Shown: positions 28,227 through 38,204, counted from the stretch's first letter. The stretch is 64,000 bases of DNA from Marinobacter sp. Arc7-DN-1 (GCF_003441595.1 NZ_CP031848.1:3658001-3722000); one strand, 5' to 3'. Notes: generated from the letters alone by a model not told the origin. Numbers and translations are program-made.

Positions 28227-31200
28227 TTAATTGTAGATAGGTGAGGGTACGGAAGGGTAAGCCCGATAAACATGGAGAAACACTTTTTCGGTAAGCACTG
28301 AAATCTCTTCATCTTCGTAGTCATCGACAGGAAGTCCGGTTCTATCATCGTAGAGAAAATCAAAAATTTGTTGTTTGACGGCATCGCGGGTCGATTCTTT
28401 TTGCCGCCAGTTGGCAATCTTTAATCTTTCTGATTTCAGGGTATCGAGTAACGACGCCGCTACTTTCTTGATTCTGGAAATATCCTTCTTTGGCAGATCC
28501 GGCTTGCTCAACAGATCAAACAGAGCCAAAGACTCCTCATCCAAACCCTCGCGTACGGCCCGCTTTTCTTCCTCTGACAGTTCTCTGTCCAGTTTCAATA
28601 GAGCTTCGAAGGTATTTTCGATGACAACCTGGTCTTTCTCCTGGTTGTACTCTTTCACTAGCTCTTCGTAATGCCGCTGATAATTCGTCCGCAGGGGATT
28701 TTGCATCATCAGTCGCGCCAGCTTCTTCTCAACAGCATGTTTTAAAGATTGCACTGTTGTATTTTTCTGGGTGGAGCGGGCGAATTCTTGGCGCAAACGC
28801 TCAAAGTCGATCTGACTGATATCATATAACCGCTTCTCTTCGTTATCGGACTTGGTCACGTCCTCCCGGGTGCCAATATGGGCATCAACTATCCCATAAA
28901 GGTCTTTCATTACCTCTGAAATATCGGCTTTTTCCTTGTCAGCCTGCAGGCTCTTATAAAGAACGTTGATGGCATCACGGGTATCCCGGTAGGTGTTGAT
29001 GCCGGGCACGTTAATGCAGGCTTTGAACTTGTTGAACACTTGCCGGGCCAACACTTCGAACCGTTTGCGGGTTTCGTCGTTCTGGTTGATGACTTCCTTG
29101 GCCTCGGCGATGGTGGCGTTCTTCCCGAATCCCGTTTCTGTCACAATCCGGTCAAGCTCAAAGCCCCGCTGGCGGAAGAACTCGACGACAAAACTGATGG
29201 ATTCGTTCAGGCTCTCCAGAAGTTCCGCATTAGGTTTTGCCGGTTCCTGCTCGTCCTGCTTGCCATCATGGCCTTCATCTCCAGTGCCGGCGAAGGTGGC
29301 CAGTGCGTTACGCAGGTTTTTCAGGATGCCGCAGTAATCAACAATCAAGCCGTTATTCTTGCCCTCGGCAACGCGGTTTGCGCGGGCAATGGCTTGCATC
29401 AGGGTGTGGGCTTTTAATGGCTTGTCCAGATACAACGTTGCTAGAGTAGGCACGTCAAAGCCTGTCAGCCACATGGCGCAGACAATGGCCACGCGGAACG
29501 GGTGCTCCGGTGACTTGAATGCCTCCTCCATACCAAGCCGCGAGCCGTCATCCAGGGCAAAGCCGGTTTTCATCAACTGACGATGGGGTTTGATGTCGAG
29601 CCCCCATTTCTCGAACTTGGCAACTTCTCCCTGTTCCTCGGAGACCACAACCGCAATCAGAGTTTCTTTCATCCATGCCAACTGGCGTTCGCGCCAGGCC
29701 AGATCCTGTTCGTCCGTTGCTTCTTTCAATGACTTTTCTTTGGCTCGGATTTCTTCCTGCCAGTAGAAAACAATGAGTTTGTGCATCCGCACGCAGGTTA
29801 TCTTGTCGATGCACACGAACATGGCTTTGCCGGTTTCCCAGCCATTGGCGTAATGCGTTACAAAATCCCTGGCAATCTGATCAAGCCGGCTGCTGGCGGT
29901 GATGATGTGGTAGTCCCGTTTGAGCTCCCGTTCCAGGCGCTGCTGAACGTCCAGATCGTCAATCTCGAGCTCATCCAGTTTTTCTGCAATCTTCTCATTC
30001 AGGCCTTTCGGGTCTGCCACGCTGTGCCGGTTGCCGTCGTCGTCCGTGAACAGCAATTCCTCACCCCGGGCATCGTAATACAGAGGCACTGTAGCTTTAT
30101 CTTCCACCGCCCGCTGGAAATCATAGGTGGAGATATAGTCACCAAAGACTTTCTTGGTGATCTCGTCGTCCTTGAACAACGGTGTGCCGGTGAAACCGAT
30201 GAAGCTGGCATTGGGAAGGGCGTTCCGCATATTCAGGGACAGGATGCCGTACTGGGTCCGGTGTGCTTCATCGGTCACCACGATAATGTCATCGCGGCCG
30301 GAGTAGGGGTTCTCCGGGTCCACCTTCTGGTTAAACTTCTGGATCAACGTGAACATGAAGGCTTTTTGTTGCCCGATCAGCGCTTTCAGGTCCTTCCCGT
30401 TTTCGGCTCGGCAGGGGTCTCTGTCGTTGTCGACCAAACCACACCCAGCAAAGGTTTTGTAGATCTGAGTGTCGAGATCTTCCCGGTCGGTCAGCACCAC
30501 GAAGGTGTAGTTGCCGCCGAGTTTCCGGTGAACCATCTGGGCGAAGAACACAATGGAGTAGGACTTGCCGGACCCCTGCGTGTGCCAGAACACACCCAGT
30601 TTTCCCGAACGTTCCTGCCGGTGTTTTACCGCTTCGATGGCTCGGGTTACCCCAAGGTACTGATGGTTCCGGGCGACAATCTTTACCAGCCGGCCTGAAC
30701 TTTGGTCGAACAGGGTAAAGTTCTCGAAAATGTCCATCAGATTGTGTCGGGTGCAGGTGCCCTTCAGCAGGGTTTCCATATCAACGACACCGGCATCATC
30801 TTCTTTCAGGCGCTTCCAGTCGTTGAAGTGCTCGAATTTGCTTGAAACCGAGCCAACCCTTGCATCAATGCCGTTGCCCAGAACGATAAAAGCGTTGTGG
30901 TAAAACAGATGGGGCACCGTGTCTTTGTAATCGGCCAGATTTTGCTCATAGGCCGCACGGATGTCTTTGTGGACGTTTTTTACTTCCATGAATAGCAGGG
31001 GAATGCCGTTCACAAACCCGACCAGGTCCGCCCTGCGGCGGTAAATATCACCCTTTACCCAGAACTCGCGCACCAGCAGAAAGTGGTTGTTGGTGTAGTC
31101 GTTGAAGTCGAACAGTCTCAGCCGTTTCTTTACCCGTTCACCTTTGTCGTTCAGAAAGCTCACCTCAACGCCGTTCTTTTGCAGGGCGTATTTCTCCCGG

Positions 31201-31469
31201 TTTACCGCCAGAATGTTGGCTGTTGCCGGGATCTCGGTCACGATTCGCAGGGCTTCCTGATAGGCCACCTGCGGCAATCCGGGGTTAAGTTCGACCAGCT
31301 TTTCCCCCAGATAGCGGGTTAGCACCACCTCACGTTCAGAGGTACGGCCAAGGTCGCCTTCCTTACCCAGGCGCTCATGCATGCCCATGACGGATTCATT
31401 CCACTGGAGTTCATTCAACAGATAATCGGCTGTCACTTCCTGAACCAGGGTTTCTTCAGTCATGGCCAT
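28227..31469 (-). CDS. hsdR: Type I restriction enzyme R (HsdR) subunit
   Basis: A 1080-residue restriction-translocation subunit. The N-terminal PD-(D/E)xK nuclease is visible as D148 and E162-V-K164 (FMEVKN) with a following YEQNLADYKD. Superfamily 2 translocase motifs follow: Walker A HTQGSGKS (296-303), DEAH box (400-403), GFTGTPLF, and motif VI in QAIARANRV. The C-terminal helical part binds the methylase core. With HsdM and HsdS it would cut unmodified DNA at a distance from the bipartite target. It is the last gene of the five-gene operon, 17 bp after the dprA-like gene, and the frame is intact throughout. Confidence 0.95.
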   Translation of the reverse strand: MAMTEETLVQEVTADYLLNELQWNESVMGMHERLGKEGDLGRTSEREVVLTRYLGEKLVELNPGLPQVAYQEALRIVTEIPATANILAVNREKYALQKNGVEVSFLNDKGERVKKRLRLFDFNDYTNNHFLLVREFWVKGDIYRRRADLVGFVNGIPLLFMEVKNVHKDIRAAYEQNLADYKDTVPHLFYHNAFIVLGNGIDARVGSVSSKFEHFNDWKRLKEDDAGVVDMETLLKGTCTRHNLMDIFENFTLFDQSSGRLVKIVARNHQYLGVTRAIEAVKHRQERSGKLGVFWHTQGSGKSYSIVFFAQMVHRKLGGNYTFVVLTDREDLDTQIYKTFAGCGLVDNDRDPCRAENGKDLKALIGQQKAFMFTLIQKFNQKVDPENPYSGRDDIIVVTDEAHRTQYGILSLNMRNALPNASFIGFTGTPLFKDDEITKKVFGDYISTYDFQRAVEDKATVPLYYDARGEELLFTDDDGNRHSVADPKGLNEKIAEKLDELEIDDLDVQQRLERELKRDYHIITASSRLDQIARDFVTHYANGWETGKAMFVCIDKITCVRMHKLIVFYWQEEIRAKEKSLKEATDEQDLAWRERQLAWMKETLIAVVVSEEQGEVAKFEKWGLDIKPHRQLMKTGFALDDGSRLGMEEAFKSPEHPFRVAIVCAMWLTGFDVPTLATLYLDKPLKAHTLMQAIARANRVAEGKNNGLIVDYCGILKNLRNALATFAGTGDEGHDGKQDEQEPAKPNAELLESLNESISFVVEFFRQRGFELDRIVTETGFGKNATIAEAKEVINQNDETRKRFEVLARQVFNKFKACINVPGINTYRDTRDAINVLYKSLQADKEKADISEVMKDLYGIVDAHIGTREDVTKSDNEEKRLYDISQIDFERLRQEFARSTQKNTTVQSLKHAVEKKLARLMMQNPLRTNYQRHYEELVKEYNQEKDQVVIENTFEALLKLDRELSEEEKRAVREGLDEESLALFDLLSKPDLPKKDISRIKKVAASLLDTLKSERLKIANWRQKESTRDAVKQQIFDFLYDDRTGLPVDDYEDEEISVLTEKVFLHVYRAYPSVPSPIYN

Positions 31470-31486
31470 AACAACGGCATCCTTAA

Positions 31487-32740
31487 CTACTCGGCCTTAA
31501 TGAATTGATAGCGTACCGGGCGACTCAGCTTATTGACCTGACCCTCATCAACCGCCCGCTTCAGCCACTCATTGACCTGGGTCTTGTGCAGCCCCGTGTT
31601 TTCCGTAAGGGTTTCCGCTGTAACCGGTTCTTCGGCCAGGCGGCCCAGTTCCCTCAGGAAAAGCTGGTAGAAGTCTGCAGGCTCCACGCTTACAGAAGAT
31701 TCTTCTTTGTCGGTTGAAAAATCCGCAGCCTCTTCTCTGGCGGCAAACAAAGGCGGTTGTTGCTGGTCAGCAAACAGATCAGTACCTTCTTTGACCTGTT
31801 GACCATTAACGCTGCTGCTCTCCCACAGGTCTCTGACGGAAAGCTTGTCCAGGTTGCGTTCACACCAATACCCGCCCTGATTTACCAGGTCCGCATTGGC
31901 GGCGGCAGGGTCATCAGTTGGTTTTACCCAGAGCGGCACCCAACCGTGTTTCAGGTTTTCCTGAGCGCCGTTGAGGGTGCCGCCTTTTTTACCGGAGTGA
32001 ACCACTAGAGAACTGTCGGCCAGGCAATAAATGTATTTGTTTCTTGCCATGGCGTTGCCGGCGCTGAAACCTGCTTCCGGATAGAATGGGGAAACCAGAA
32101 CAAGATTGCCGTCCATCAAGCCTTTACGCCATTTTGCGCTGGTGGCTGCCTTCAGCAGGCTGTCTGCCATGACACCAATCACCGGGCCGCTCTGGTCGAT
32201 AGCCCCAAGCATTGCGGTTTCATCCACGCCGCGAGCACCGCCAGACACAATGGCGATACCCTCTGAGGCAGCCTTGGCACCGACCCGCTGGGTAAACTGT
32301 AGATCCTCTTCATTGGCACTGCGGGAACCGACAACCGCAAGGCCGCCGCTATTGAGAAGCGCTTTGTTACCACAGCCGAACAGCACTGGAGGTGAGTCGG
32401 TTTTGAGCCTTTGTTTCAGACGCACGGGGTATTCTTTGTCTGAGCGGGTAACCACCCAAAGGCCAGCTCGTTGCCACTTCTCGACCGCCAACGCCAGGCT
32501 GTGCCCGCGGTTGAGCAAACTGACAATCCGGTCATGGGTGATTTTGGCATCATGCCAGCTCTTCAACAGGGCTAGCGGGTCGGACTTAAGCAAATCGGCG
32601 GGGGTGCTGTTGTGGTCTCTCAGCCAGAGCGCAAACCGACCCCACTCCTTGTTGGTCAGCGGCCGCGCCTGTTCCGACGCCGCTTTGGAGAAGTAGCTGG
32701 TCAGCAATAAGGTGGCCTGTGCGGTATGGGATAGATTCAT
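31487..32740 (-). CDS. DprA/Smf-like (SLOG-fold) protein within the restriction operon
   Basis: A 417-residue protein. The central Rossmann-like DprA domain is visible as VVGSRSANEEDLQFTQRVG (near 136-154) and SGGARGVDETAM (166-177), close to the VGTR and SGLARGID motifs of DprA. An N-terminal helical region precedes it. The C-terminal 50 residues (TAETLTENTGLHKTQVNEWL) form a winged helix, as in many DprA proteins. Housekeeping DprA loads RecA on incoming ssDNA. This copy is longer, diverged, and its ATG overlaps the stop of the helicase-PRTase gene by four bases, so the two are made together. A defence role is inferred from context. Confidence 0.85.
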   Translation of the reverse strand: MNLSHTAQATLLLTSYFSKAASEQARPLTNKEWGRFALWLRDHNSTPADLLKSDPLALLKSWHDAKITHDRIVSLLNRGHSLALAVEKWQRAGLWVVTRSDKEYPVRLKQRLKTDSPPVLFGCGNKALLNSGGLAVVGSRSANEEDLQFTQRVGAKAASEGIAIVSGGARGVDETAMLGAIDQSGPVIGVMADSLLKAATSAKWRKGLMDGNLVLVSPFYPEAGFSAGNAMARNKYIYCLADSSLVVHSGKKGGTLNGAQENLKHGWVPLWVKPTDDPAAANADLVNQGGYWCERNLDKLSVRDLWESSSVNGQQVKEGTDLFADQQQPPLFAAREEAADFSTDKEESSVSVEPADFYQLFLRELGRLAEEPVTAETLTENTGLHKTQVNEWLKRAVDEGQVNKLSRPVRYQFIKAE

Positions 32741-34851
32741 GAGTCTTTTACCGAAGAAGAAGCCAGTGCGACCGGATAAACAACGCCGCTGCCCGATTGT
32801 TGTAGCAAAGCTGCGATGACGGTGAGCGTCCAGCCTGAATCAACAATATCATCTACAAGAAGAACCGGCGTATTTGGTATGCCTTCGGCTATCGCAAAGG
32901 CGCCATCCAGGTTACGGCACTGATGAAAGCGATTCTGTTGCCCCTTTTGGGGTTGGTTATCCTTGATCTTGGCGACCGAATCCACGAACGGCAAGTTCAG
33001 CTTTGTGGCCAGGCGGCGGGCGAAATCCGGCACCAGCTCCGGATGATTGCGCGAGGGTACACAACAAACCCATTCCGGAGCAGGATTGGGCTGCCAGCGC
33101 TGGAGGATCACTTCTGCCAGAGCATCCACCAGCTCATCGCTGAATCGCCCGGCGTGTTTCTGGTCCGCAACCATGCGGCCCCAGCCGGCGTCACCCCAGC
33201 GGGACAGCACGCGGCCTTCCTGAGCTCTCAGTTCCTGAGGCAGGTTGCCTTTGAAACCATATTCCGCAAAGGCATTGGCCGCGACCTGGGCTTTGGGCGC
33301 AATGACCATTTCGGCGTGTTTCAGGAACGTTGCCGCCTGATGTGCGAGTGCCGGGTCAATCGGCTGGTTGATCACCGGTGCCCCAAGGCAGGAGGCGCAC
33401 TTTCCACAAGGCGTGGTGTCGTTGTCATCCAGTGCGTGGCGCAGAAAGGCCATCTTGCAGCCGGTTTCTTCCAGGTAGTCCTGTACCTCGGTCCATTCCT
33501 GTTCCCGCTGATGGGTCAGATGGTCGATCCGGGCCTGATTCATGGCAAAGGGCACCGCGGTTCTGCGCCATTGGCTGCCCATTTTGACGACCGGTGCCGG
33601 GTTCTCAACACTCAGTAACTTGAGCACTTTCTCGATCTGCCCGTGGCGCAGGTTGGTCTGTTCCTCGATACTACGAATCGATAGTCCGTCGCTTTGTGCC
33701 AACACCTGCAGAATTTCATGCACATGAGCCTGGGAAGGGAAGGCGGAATCCCGGAAGAACTCGTGAATATCGCCATCCTCGGTACCGGACATCAGCACCC
33801 CAAAGGCACGGTCTATGCCTCGGCCGGCACGCCCTACCTGCTGGTAGTAAGCCACAATCGAACCCGGGGCCTGATAGTGAATCACGAAACCGAGGTCCGG
33901 CTTGTCGTAACCCATTCCCAATGCGGTCGTGGCAACCATAACCTTGAGGTTATTGTTCAGCAGCTGTGTTTCCAGGTGCTGGCGATAGCTGTTGCTGTTT
34001 TCGAACCCTTCCGCCTCAATACTGCCATGATAGGCCTTTGCATCTATGCCCTGGGCATTCAGCCATTGGGCGACCTGCTCGGCATCCCGCACGGTCAGCG
34101 TGTAAACGATGCCGGTTTCGGCCAAAATCGGGATCACCTGGGCCAGCCACGCCAGGCGTGAAGCCTGGTCTGGCAGAACCAGCGTTTGCAGCGCGAGGCT
34201 TTCCCGGGTCAGCGGCCCCCGTTGAATCTTTATATCGCCCAGTTGGGTCTGAATGTCGGCAACCACGCGATTGTTGGCCGTTGCCGTGGTACCCAGAACC
34301 GGTGTATTGGCCGGCAACTGTTTGAGAATGCTCACAATGCGCCGGTAATCCGGACGGAAGTCGTGGCCCCAGTCAGAAATACAATGGGCCTCGTCAATCA
34401 CCATCAAAGCAATCCGATCCGCAATAGGTTCCAGTACGGTCTCGATAAAACGATCATTGGCCAGGCGCTCGGGCGATATCAGCAGGCAGTCTATTTCGTT
34501 GTTCAGCATTCGCCGGGTAACCGCCTGCCAGTCGTCCGTGTTGGTTGAGTTCATGGTCTCGGCCACAATGCCGAGGTTGCGGGCCGATTCGATCTGGTTG
34601 CGCATCAGGGCCAGCAGGGGCGAGACAATGATGGTTGGCCCCAGGCCTCGGTCCCGGAAGATCTTGGTGCTAATAAAGTACACCGAACTTTTGCCCCAGC
34701 CGGTGCGCTGGACCACCAGCAGTTTCTGCCGTTGATTGACCAGGGCATCGATGGCTTCCCACTGGCCCTCGCGGAATGTCGCGTTGGGGGTGGCGAGGGT
34801 AGTTTGTAGTAGGTTTTCGGCATTGGCTTTGTCAGTCTGAGTGTTCATCAT
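32737..34851 (-). CDS. RecQ-like helicase fused to a phosphoribosyltransferase domain
   Basis: A 704-residue fusion. Residues 1-490 form a RecQ-type 3'-5' helicase: Q-motif FREGQWEAI, Walker A RTGWGKSS (49-56), DEAH (153-156) in IDEAHCISDWGHDFRP, motif VI QVGRAGRG (338-345) and a zinc site from C465, C482, C485 and C488. The linker 500-590 is helical. Residues 590-700 carry a type I PRTase PRPP loop, LLVDDIVDSGWTLT (664-677), as in ComF-like proteins. HRDC is absent. Two ATGs in tandem exist; the second (34848) has AAGGA at six bases. It lies 15 bp after hsdS and overlaps the dprA-like gene. Probable role: DNA unwinding or ssDNA handling in defence. Confidence 0.88.
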   Translation of the reverse strand: MMNTQTDKANAENLLQTTLATPNATFREGQWEAIDALVNQRQKLLVVQRTGWGKSSVYFISTKIFRDRGLGPTIIVSPLLALMRNQIESARNLGIVAETMNSTNTDDWQAVTRRMLNNEIDCLLISPERLANDRFIETVLEPIADRIALMVIDEAHCISDWGHDFRPDYRRIVSILKQLPANTPVLGTTATANNRVVADIQTQLGDIKIQRGPLTRESLALQTLVLPDQASRLAWLAQVIPILAETGIVYTLTVRDAEQVAQWLNAQGIDAKAYHGSIEAEGFENSNSYRQHLETQLLNNNLKVMVATTALGMGYDKPDLGFVIHYQAPGSIVAYYQQVGRAGRGIDRAFGVLMSGTEDGDIHEFFRDSAFPSQAHVHEILQVLAQSDGLSIRSIEEQTNLRHGQIEKVLKLLSVENPAPVVKMGSQWRRTAVPFAMNQARIDHLTHQREQEWTEVQDYLEETGCKMAFLRHALDDNDTTPCGKCASCLGAPVINQPIDPALAHQAATFLKHAEMVIAPKAQVAANAFAEYGFKGNLPQELRAQEGRVLSRWGDAGWGRMVADQKHAGRFSDELVDALAEVILQRWQPNPAPEWVCCVPSRNHPELVPDFARRLATKLNLPFVDSVAKIKDNQPQKGQQNRFHQCRNLDGAFAIAEGIPNTPVLLVDDIVDSGWTLTVIAALLQQSGSGVVYPVALASSSVKDS

Positions 34852-34866
34852 CGGTCCTTGATGGGA

Positions 34867-36066
34867 TTATACGGTGAGCTCTCCACTCATCAGTTTGGGG
34901 AGGAGCAGGTCTCGGGCGTTGGCGAGCTTTGTGTTCTGGATGCTTAGATTATCGATTTGCTGGAAAATAGCTTTCGCTTGTTCAGTGAACTCGGTCAGAA
35001 TCCCGTGAACCGGGATCAGCAATGGGATGTTCTTGAAAGTATCAACAACGATAGAGTCAAAAACCGAACCACTTGCATTTGACTTGAAGTGAGCGATAGA
35101 AGATTTCAGCGAGCAATACAGAAATTGCTGTGAAACAGGATTTTTAGCCAAAAGCGCGTAGCAAGATTGATTCATGGCCATCGGTCTCTGAGCAAATGCT
35201 AGTTTGCCAACGGTTCCCCTGGCTGTAATGAAAATTGTGTATTTCTGATAGAGTCGGCTATTGCACTTTGACAGGCCTAATTCGGTGATGGTTTTTTCCG
35301 TTTCATTGGCAAATATCCCTGTTGCATCTTTGGGAGTAAAAAAAGGGATTTCGCCATCCCAGAATTCCGGTACTTTTGTTTTTGGCGTGCCTCCGCTCAA
35401 AATCTCCATCACTTGATCGGCAGTTGTTCGAACCCACCCCTCAGGAACACCATCACTAATTTTGCCTTGCTCATGGCCGGGGAATCGCAGGTGTACGAAC
35501 CACTCCTGATACAGAAGGCGGGCGGATTCTTCCAGCAGTTGGATGCGGCGGCGGTTGTTTTCGATCAGGTAGTCGTATGTGGCGATGAAATCGGCAATCC
35601 TTGTCTGTTCATGCACATCTTCTGGCACCAAAAACTTGAGTGCCAACAATTTTGTCTGGCTCAGATTATCCTGAGCAGCTCCTTGAGTGAATTGTCGGTA
35701 TTTCAGCTTTAGCGCGGCGTCGAACAGGTACTTTATGAATCTGGCATCGGCTTTTTCGGGATCGGGGACAAACCCGATAATGCTATCTGGAAAACACGCA
35801 TCAATCCCCAGAATTGAAGTGTCGGCGATGTTGGCGGCGATGGTTATGCAAAGGATGCCTGCTGGCCACAATTTACTTTGGGCAAGACCCTCCTCACTGT
35901 AGGTTTGCGTGTACTCAGTCAGGTAGAGGCCGGCATGTTTAACATCGCCAGTCTGGACAAAAGGGTATGGTCCCCCATAAAGATGTGCTGCATCCCTGGG
36001 CCTGTGCCTCGAACGTCCTCTGGATACCAGCCCGAGTTCATCCAGTGACCTTTCAGACCAGTTCAT
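34867..36066 (-). CDS. hsdS: Type I restriction specificity (HsdS) subunit
   Basis: A 399-residue specificity protein with the usual two-fold layout: target recognition domain 1 (about 1-150), conserved spacer helix with EQTRIADFIATYDYLIENNRRRIQLLEESARLLY, domain 2 (about 205-350) starting at the WVRTTADQV segment, and a C-terminal conserved helix ending DLLLPKLMSGELTV. Each domain should read one half of a split DNA target, which cannot be predicted here. Base composition is visibly more AT-rich than the neighbours, usual for variable hsdS genes. Its ATG overlaps the hsdM stop by four bases. Confidence 0.95.
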   Translation of the reverse strand: MNWSERSLDELGLVSRGRSRHRPRDAAHLYGGPYPFVQTGDVKHAGLYLTEYTQTYSEEGLAQSKLWPAGILCITIAANIADTSILGIDACFPDSIIGFVPDPEKADARFIKYLFDAALKLKYRQFTQGAAQDNLSQTKLLALKFLVPEDVHEQTRIADFIATYDYLIENNRRRIQLLEESARLLYQEWFVHLRFPGHEQGKISDGVPEGWVRTTADQVMEILSGGTPKTKVPEFWDGEIPFFTPKDATGIFANETEKTITELGLSKCNSRLYQKYTIFITARGTVGKLAFAQRPMAMNQSCYALLAKNPVSQQFLYCSLKSSIAHFKSNASGSVFDSIVVDTFKNIPLLIPVHGILTEFTEQAKAIFQQIDNLSIQNTKLANARDLLLPKLMSGELTV

Positions 36067-38204
36067 ACCCCCAACTCCTCAAAGTTCCTGGCAATCTTTT
36101 CAGCCAGTTCCACCGCCTCGGCATTGAGCCCCTTCAACTCGATATGAATATCCTTGAGGGCTTCTTCGAAGTCGAAGTCTTCGCCTACTTCTTCCGGTGC
36201 CACGCCCACATAACGTCCGGGTGTCAGGCTCCAGTCGGCGGCTTCAATCTCGCTGATGTCCACCAGTCTGACCAGCCCTTCCACGTCCCTCAATTGGCCT
36301 TCCGGGAAGTGGCTGAGCAGCCAGTGGGCCTGTTTGTAGAAGTAGCGCACCTGTTTTAATTGCTCGACAGCCACTTTGCGGGCTTCGTCGGCAGCTTTCC
36401 TCAGGTTTTTGCGGCCACGACCATTGAGGAGGGTGCTGTCCCAGAGTTCGCTTTCTTTGGCGCCGTTGGCTTCAGCCAGTTCGATCACACGGGTGGCCAG
36501 CTTGTAGGCCAGGTCCACCTCTTTGATCAGGTCCCGGCTCTGGTTGGCCAGTTCTTTCAGGCAGGCATCCTGTTCGGTGAATTCCAGCAGGCTGCTGGCA
36601 TCGTCGTAGGCGTACTGGTTCCACCACTTTTGCAGGTTGTTCGTCCCGATCTCGAATGCGGACCAGCCACTTTCTACGGAGCCTTTGGTGTTGAGGAAGT
36701 CGACGTAGTGTTCAATGTCTATTCCATCCTGCTCCAACTTGTCCATGAAGGGCAGGAAGGCTTTGGACACCCGGTTAAGCTGGTTGAGGAAATCCGGCAA
36801 TGGCTGGCAGGATGGCTTCTCCAGATACTCACAGGCCCGGGCTTCCAGGAGAGAGCGGTCGATGTAATGTCTGACCAGTTCGATAAACCTTTCGTTCTGC
36901 CCGCGGTAGAGCCAGACAATCGCCGTCAGGTTCTGTTGTTGCTCGGGGCTGAAGTCATAGATCTTGCGGGTGACTTTGCGGTAGACGCTGCGGGCATCCA
37001 GCATCAGCACCTTGTCTTTCAGGTGTTCTGGTTTGTTCTTGTTCAGAAACCAGAGCTGGCAGGGTACAGAGCGGGTGTAAAAGAAGTTGCCCCGGATATC
37101 CACCATGATGTCCACGTGGCCGGTTCGCACAAGTTGTTCACGTACTTTGGCTTCATCCCGTCCGGCGCTGGAGGCTTGGCTGGACATCACAAACCCGGCT
37201 TTGCCGGTGTCGTTCAGGTAGCTGTAGAAATACTGAATCCACAGGTAGTTGGCGTTGCTCACTTTTTTGTTCTTGTTTACGCCGGGCAGGCCGAAAGGCA
37301 GCCGGCGACGATCGCCTTTGATCTTGTCGGCATCCACTTCGTCGACGTTGAACGGCGGGTTGGCCATTAAATAGTCTACGGTGCCGAACAGGCCATCGTG
37401 TGGATCGTTGTAGTAGGTGATGGCTGTTTCGCCCCCTTCTACGTTGCCTTCCAGCCCGTGTACGGCCATGTTCATTTTGGCCAGTCTGGTGGTTACCCGG
37501 TTCTTTTCGTGGCCGTAGAAGGTGAGTTCGTGTGGATCCTGGGCGTGGCGCTCCATAAAGTGTGCGCTTTGTACGAACATGCCGCCGGAGCCGCAGGCCG
37601 GGTCGAACACCTTTCCGTGGTCCGGCTCCAGTATGTTGACGATCAGTTGAACCAGCGACACCGGGGTGAAGAACTCGCCGCCGTCGTGGGCACCCTGGTC
37701 GGCAAACTGGGTAAGAAAGTATTCGTAAATCCGCCCGAAGATATCGCCGGTGGCCCGTTGCAGTTCTTCCGGGTTCAGGTGCCGGAGCAGGGTACCGAGC
37801 ACTTCGTTCGGGATGGTGTTGTATTCCTGCTTGGGCAACTGGTTGCGCAGGTTGCTGTAATCCGCCTCGATGGATTCCATGGCCTGGATGATGGCTTCGG
37901 CCCGGTTGTCAGCATCGGTCAGCGCTACCAGGTGATCGAACTGTGCTTCTGGCTTCAGGTAGATGGCACTTTTCTGGGAGAAGTCTTCTTTGGTCAATGC
38001 CCGGGTTATACCACCCCGGGTGGGCAGCGTTTTGACAATCTCGTTCTTTACGGAGAGATAACGGCTGTAGGCATGGCGCAGAAAAATAAGGCCCATAACG
38101 GGAAGGAAGTATTCGTTACTGGCCAGCTCCGAGTTGCTGCGCAGCGTGTCTGCGGCCTTCCACAGGCGTTTTTCAATTGCGTCTATGTTTTCCAGTTGTG
38201 CCAT
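36063..38204 (-). CDS. hsdM: Type I restriction-modification DNA methyltransferase (HsdM) subunit
   Basis: A 713-residue N6-adenine methyltransferase. Seen: an N-terminal HsdM helical domain, GEFFTPVSLVQLIV, SAM motif I DPACGSGGM (201-209) and catalytic NPPF (282-285). The C-terminal extension (about 450-713), longer than in E. coli HsdM, ends in a coiled-coil-like segment EALKDIHIELKGLNAEAVEL. The frame is open to 38294, but the family start is MAQLENIDAIEKRLW at 38204. It heads the operon hsdM-hsdS-recQ/PRTase-dprA-hsdR, and a promoter candidate is found about 110 bp upstream. Confidence 0.95.
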   Translation of the reverse strand: MAQLENIDAIEKRLWKAADTLRSNSELASNEYFLPVMGLIFLRHAYSRYLSVKNEIVKTLPTRGGITRALTKEDFSQKSAIYLKPEAQFDHLVALTDADNRAEAIIQAMESIEADYSNLRNQLPKQEYNTIPNEVLGTLLRHLNPEELQRATGDIFGRIYEYFLTQFADQGAHDGGEFFTPVSLVQLIVNILEPDHGKVFDPACGSGGMFVQSAHFMERHAQDPHELTFYGHEKNRVTTRLAKMNMAVHGLEGNVEGGETAITYYNDPHDGLFGTVDYLMANPPFNVDEVDADKIKGDRRRLPFGLPGVNKNKKVSNANYLWIQYFYSYLNDTGKAGFVMSSQASSAGRDEAKVREQLVRTGHVDIMVDIRGNFFYTRSVPCQLWFLNKNKPEHLKDKVLMLDARSVYRKVTRKIYDFSPEQQQNLTAIVWLYRGQNERFIELVRHYIDRSLLEARACEYLEKPSCQPLPDFLNQLNRVSKAFLPFMDKLEQDGIDIEHYVDFLNTKGSVESGWSAFEIGTNNLQKWWNQYAYDDASSLLEFTEQDACLKELANQSRDLIKEVDLAYKLATRVIELAEANGAKESELWDSTLLNGRGRKNLRKAADEARKVAVEQLKQVRYFYKQAHWLLSHFPEGQLRDVEGLVRLVDISEIEAADWSLTPGRYVGVAPEEVGEDFDFEEALKDIHIELKGLNAEAVELAEKIARNFEELGV

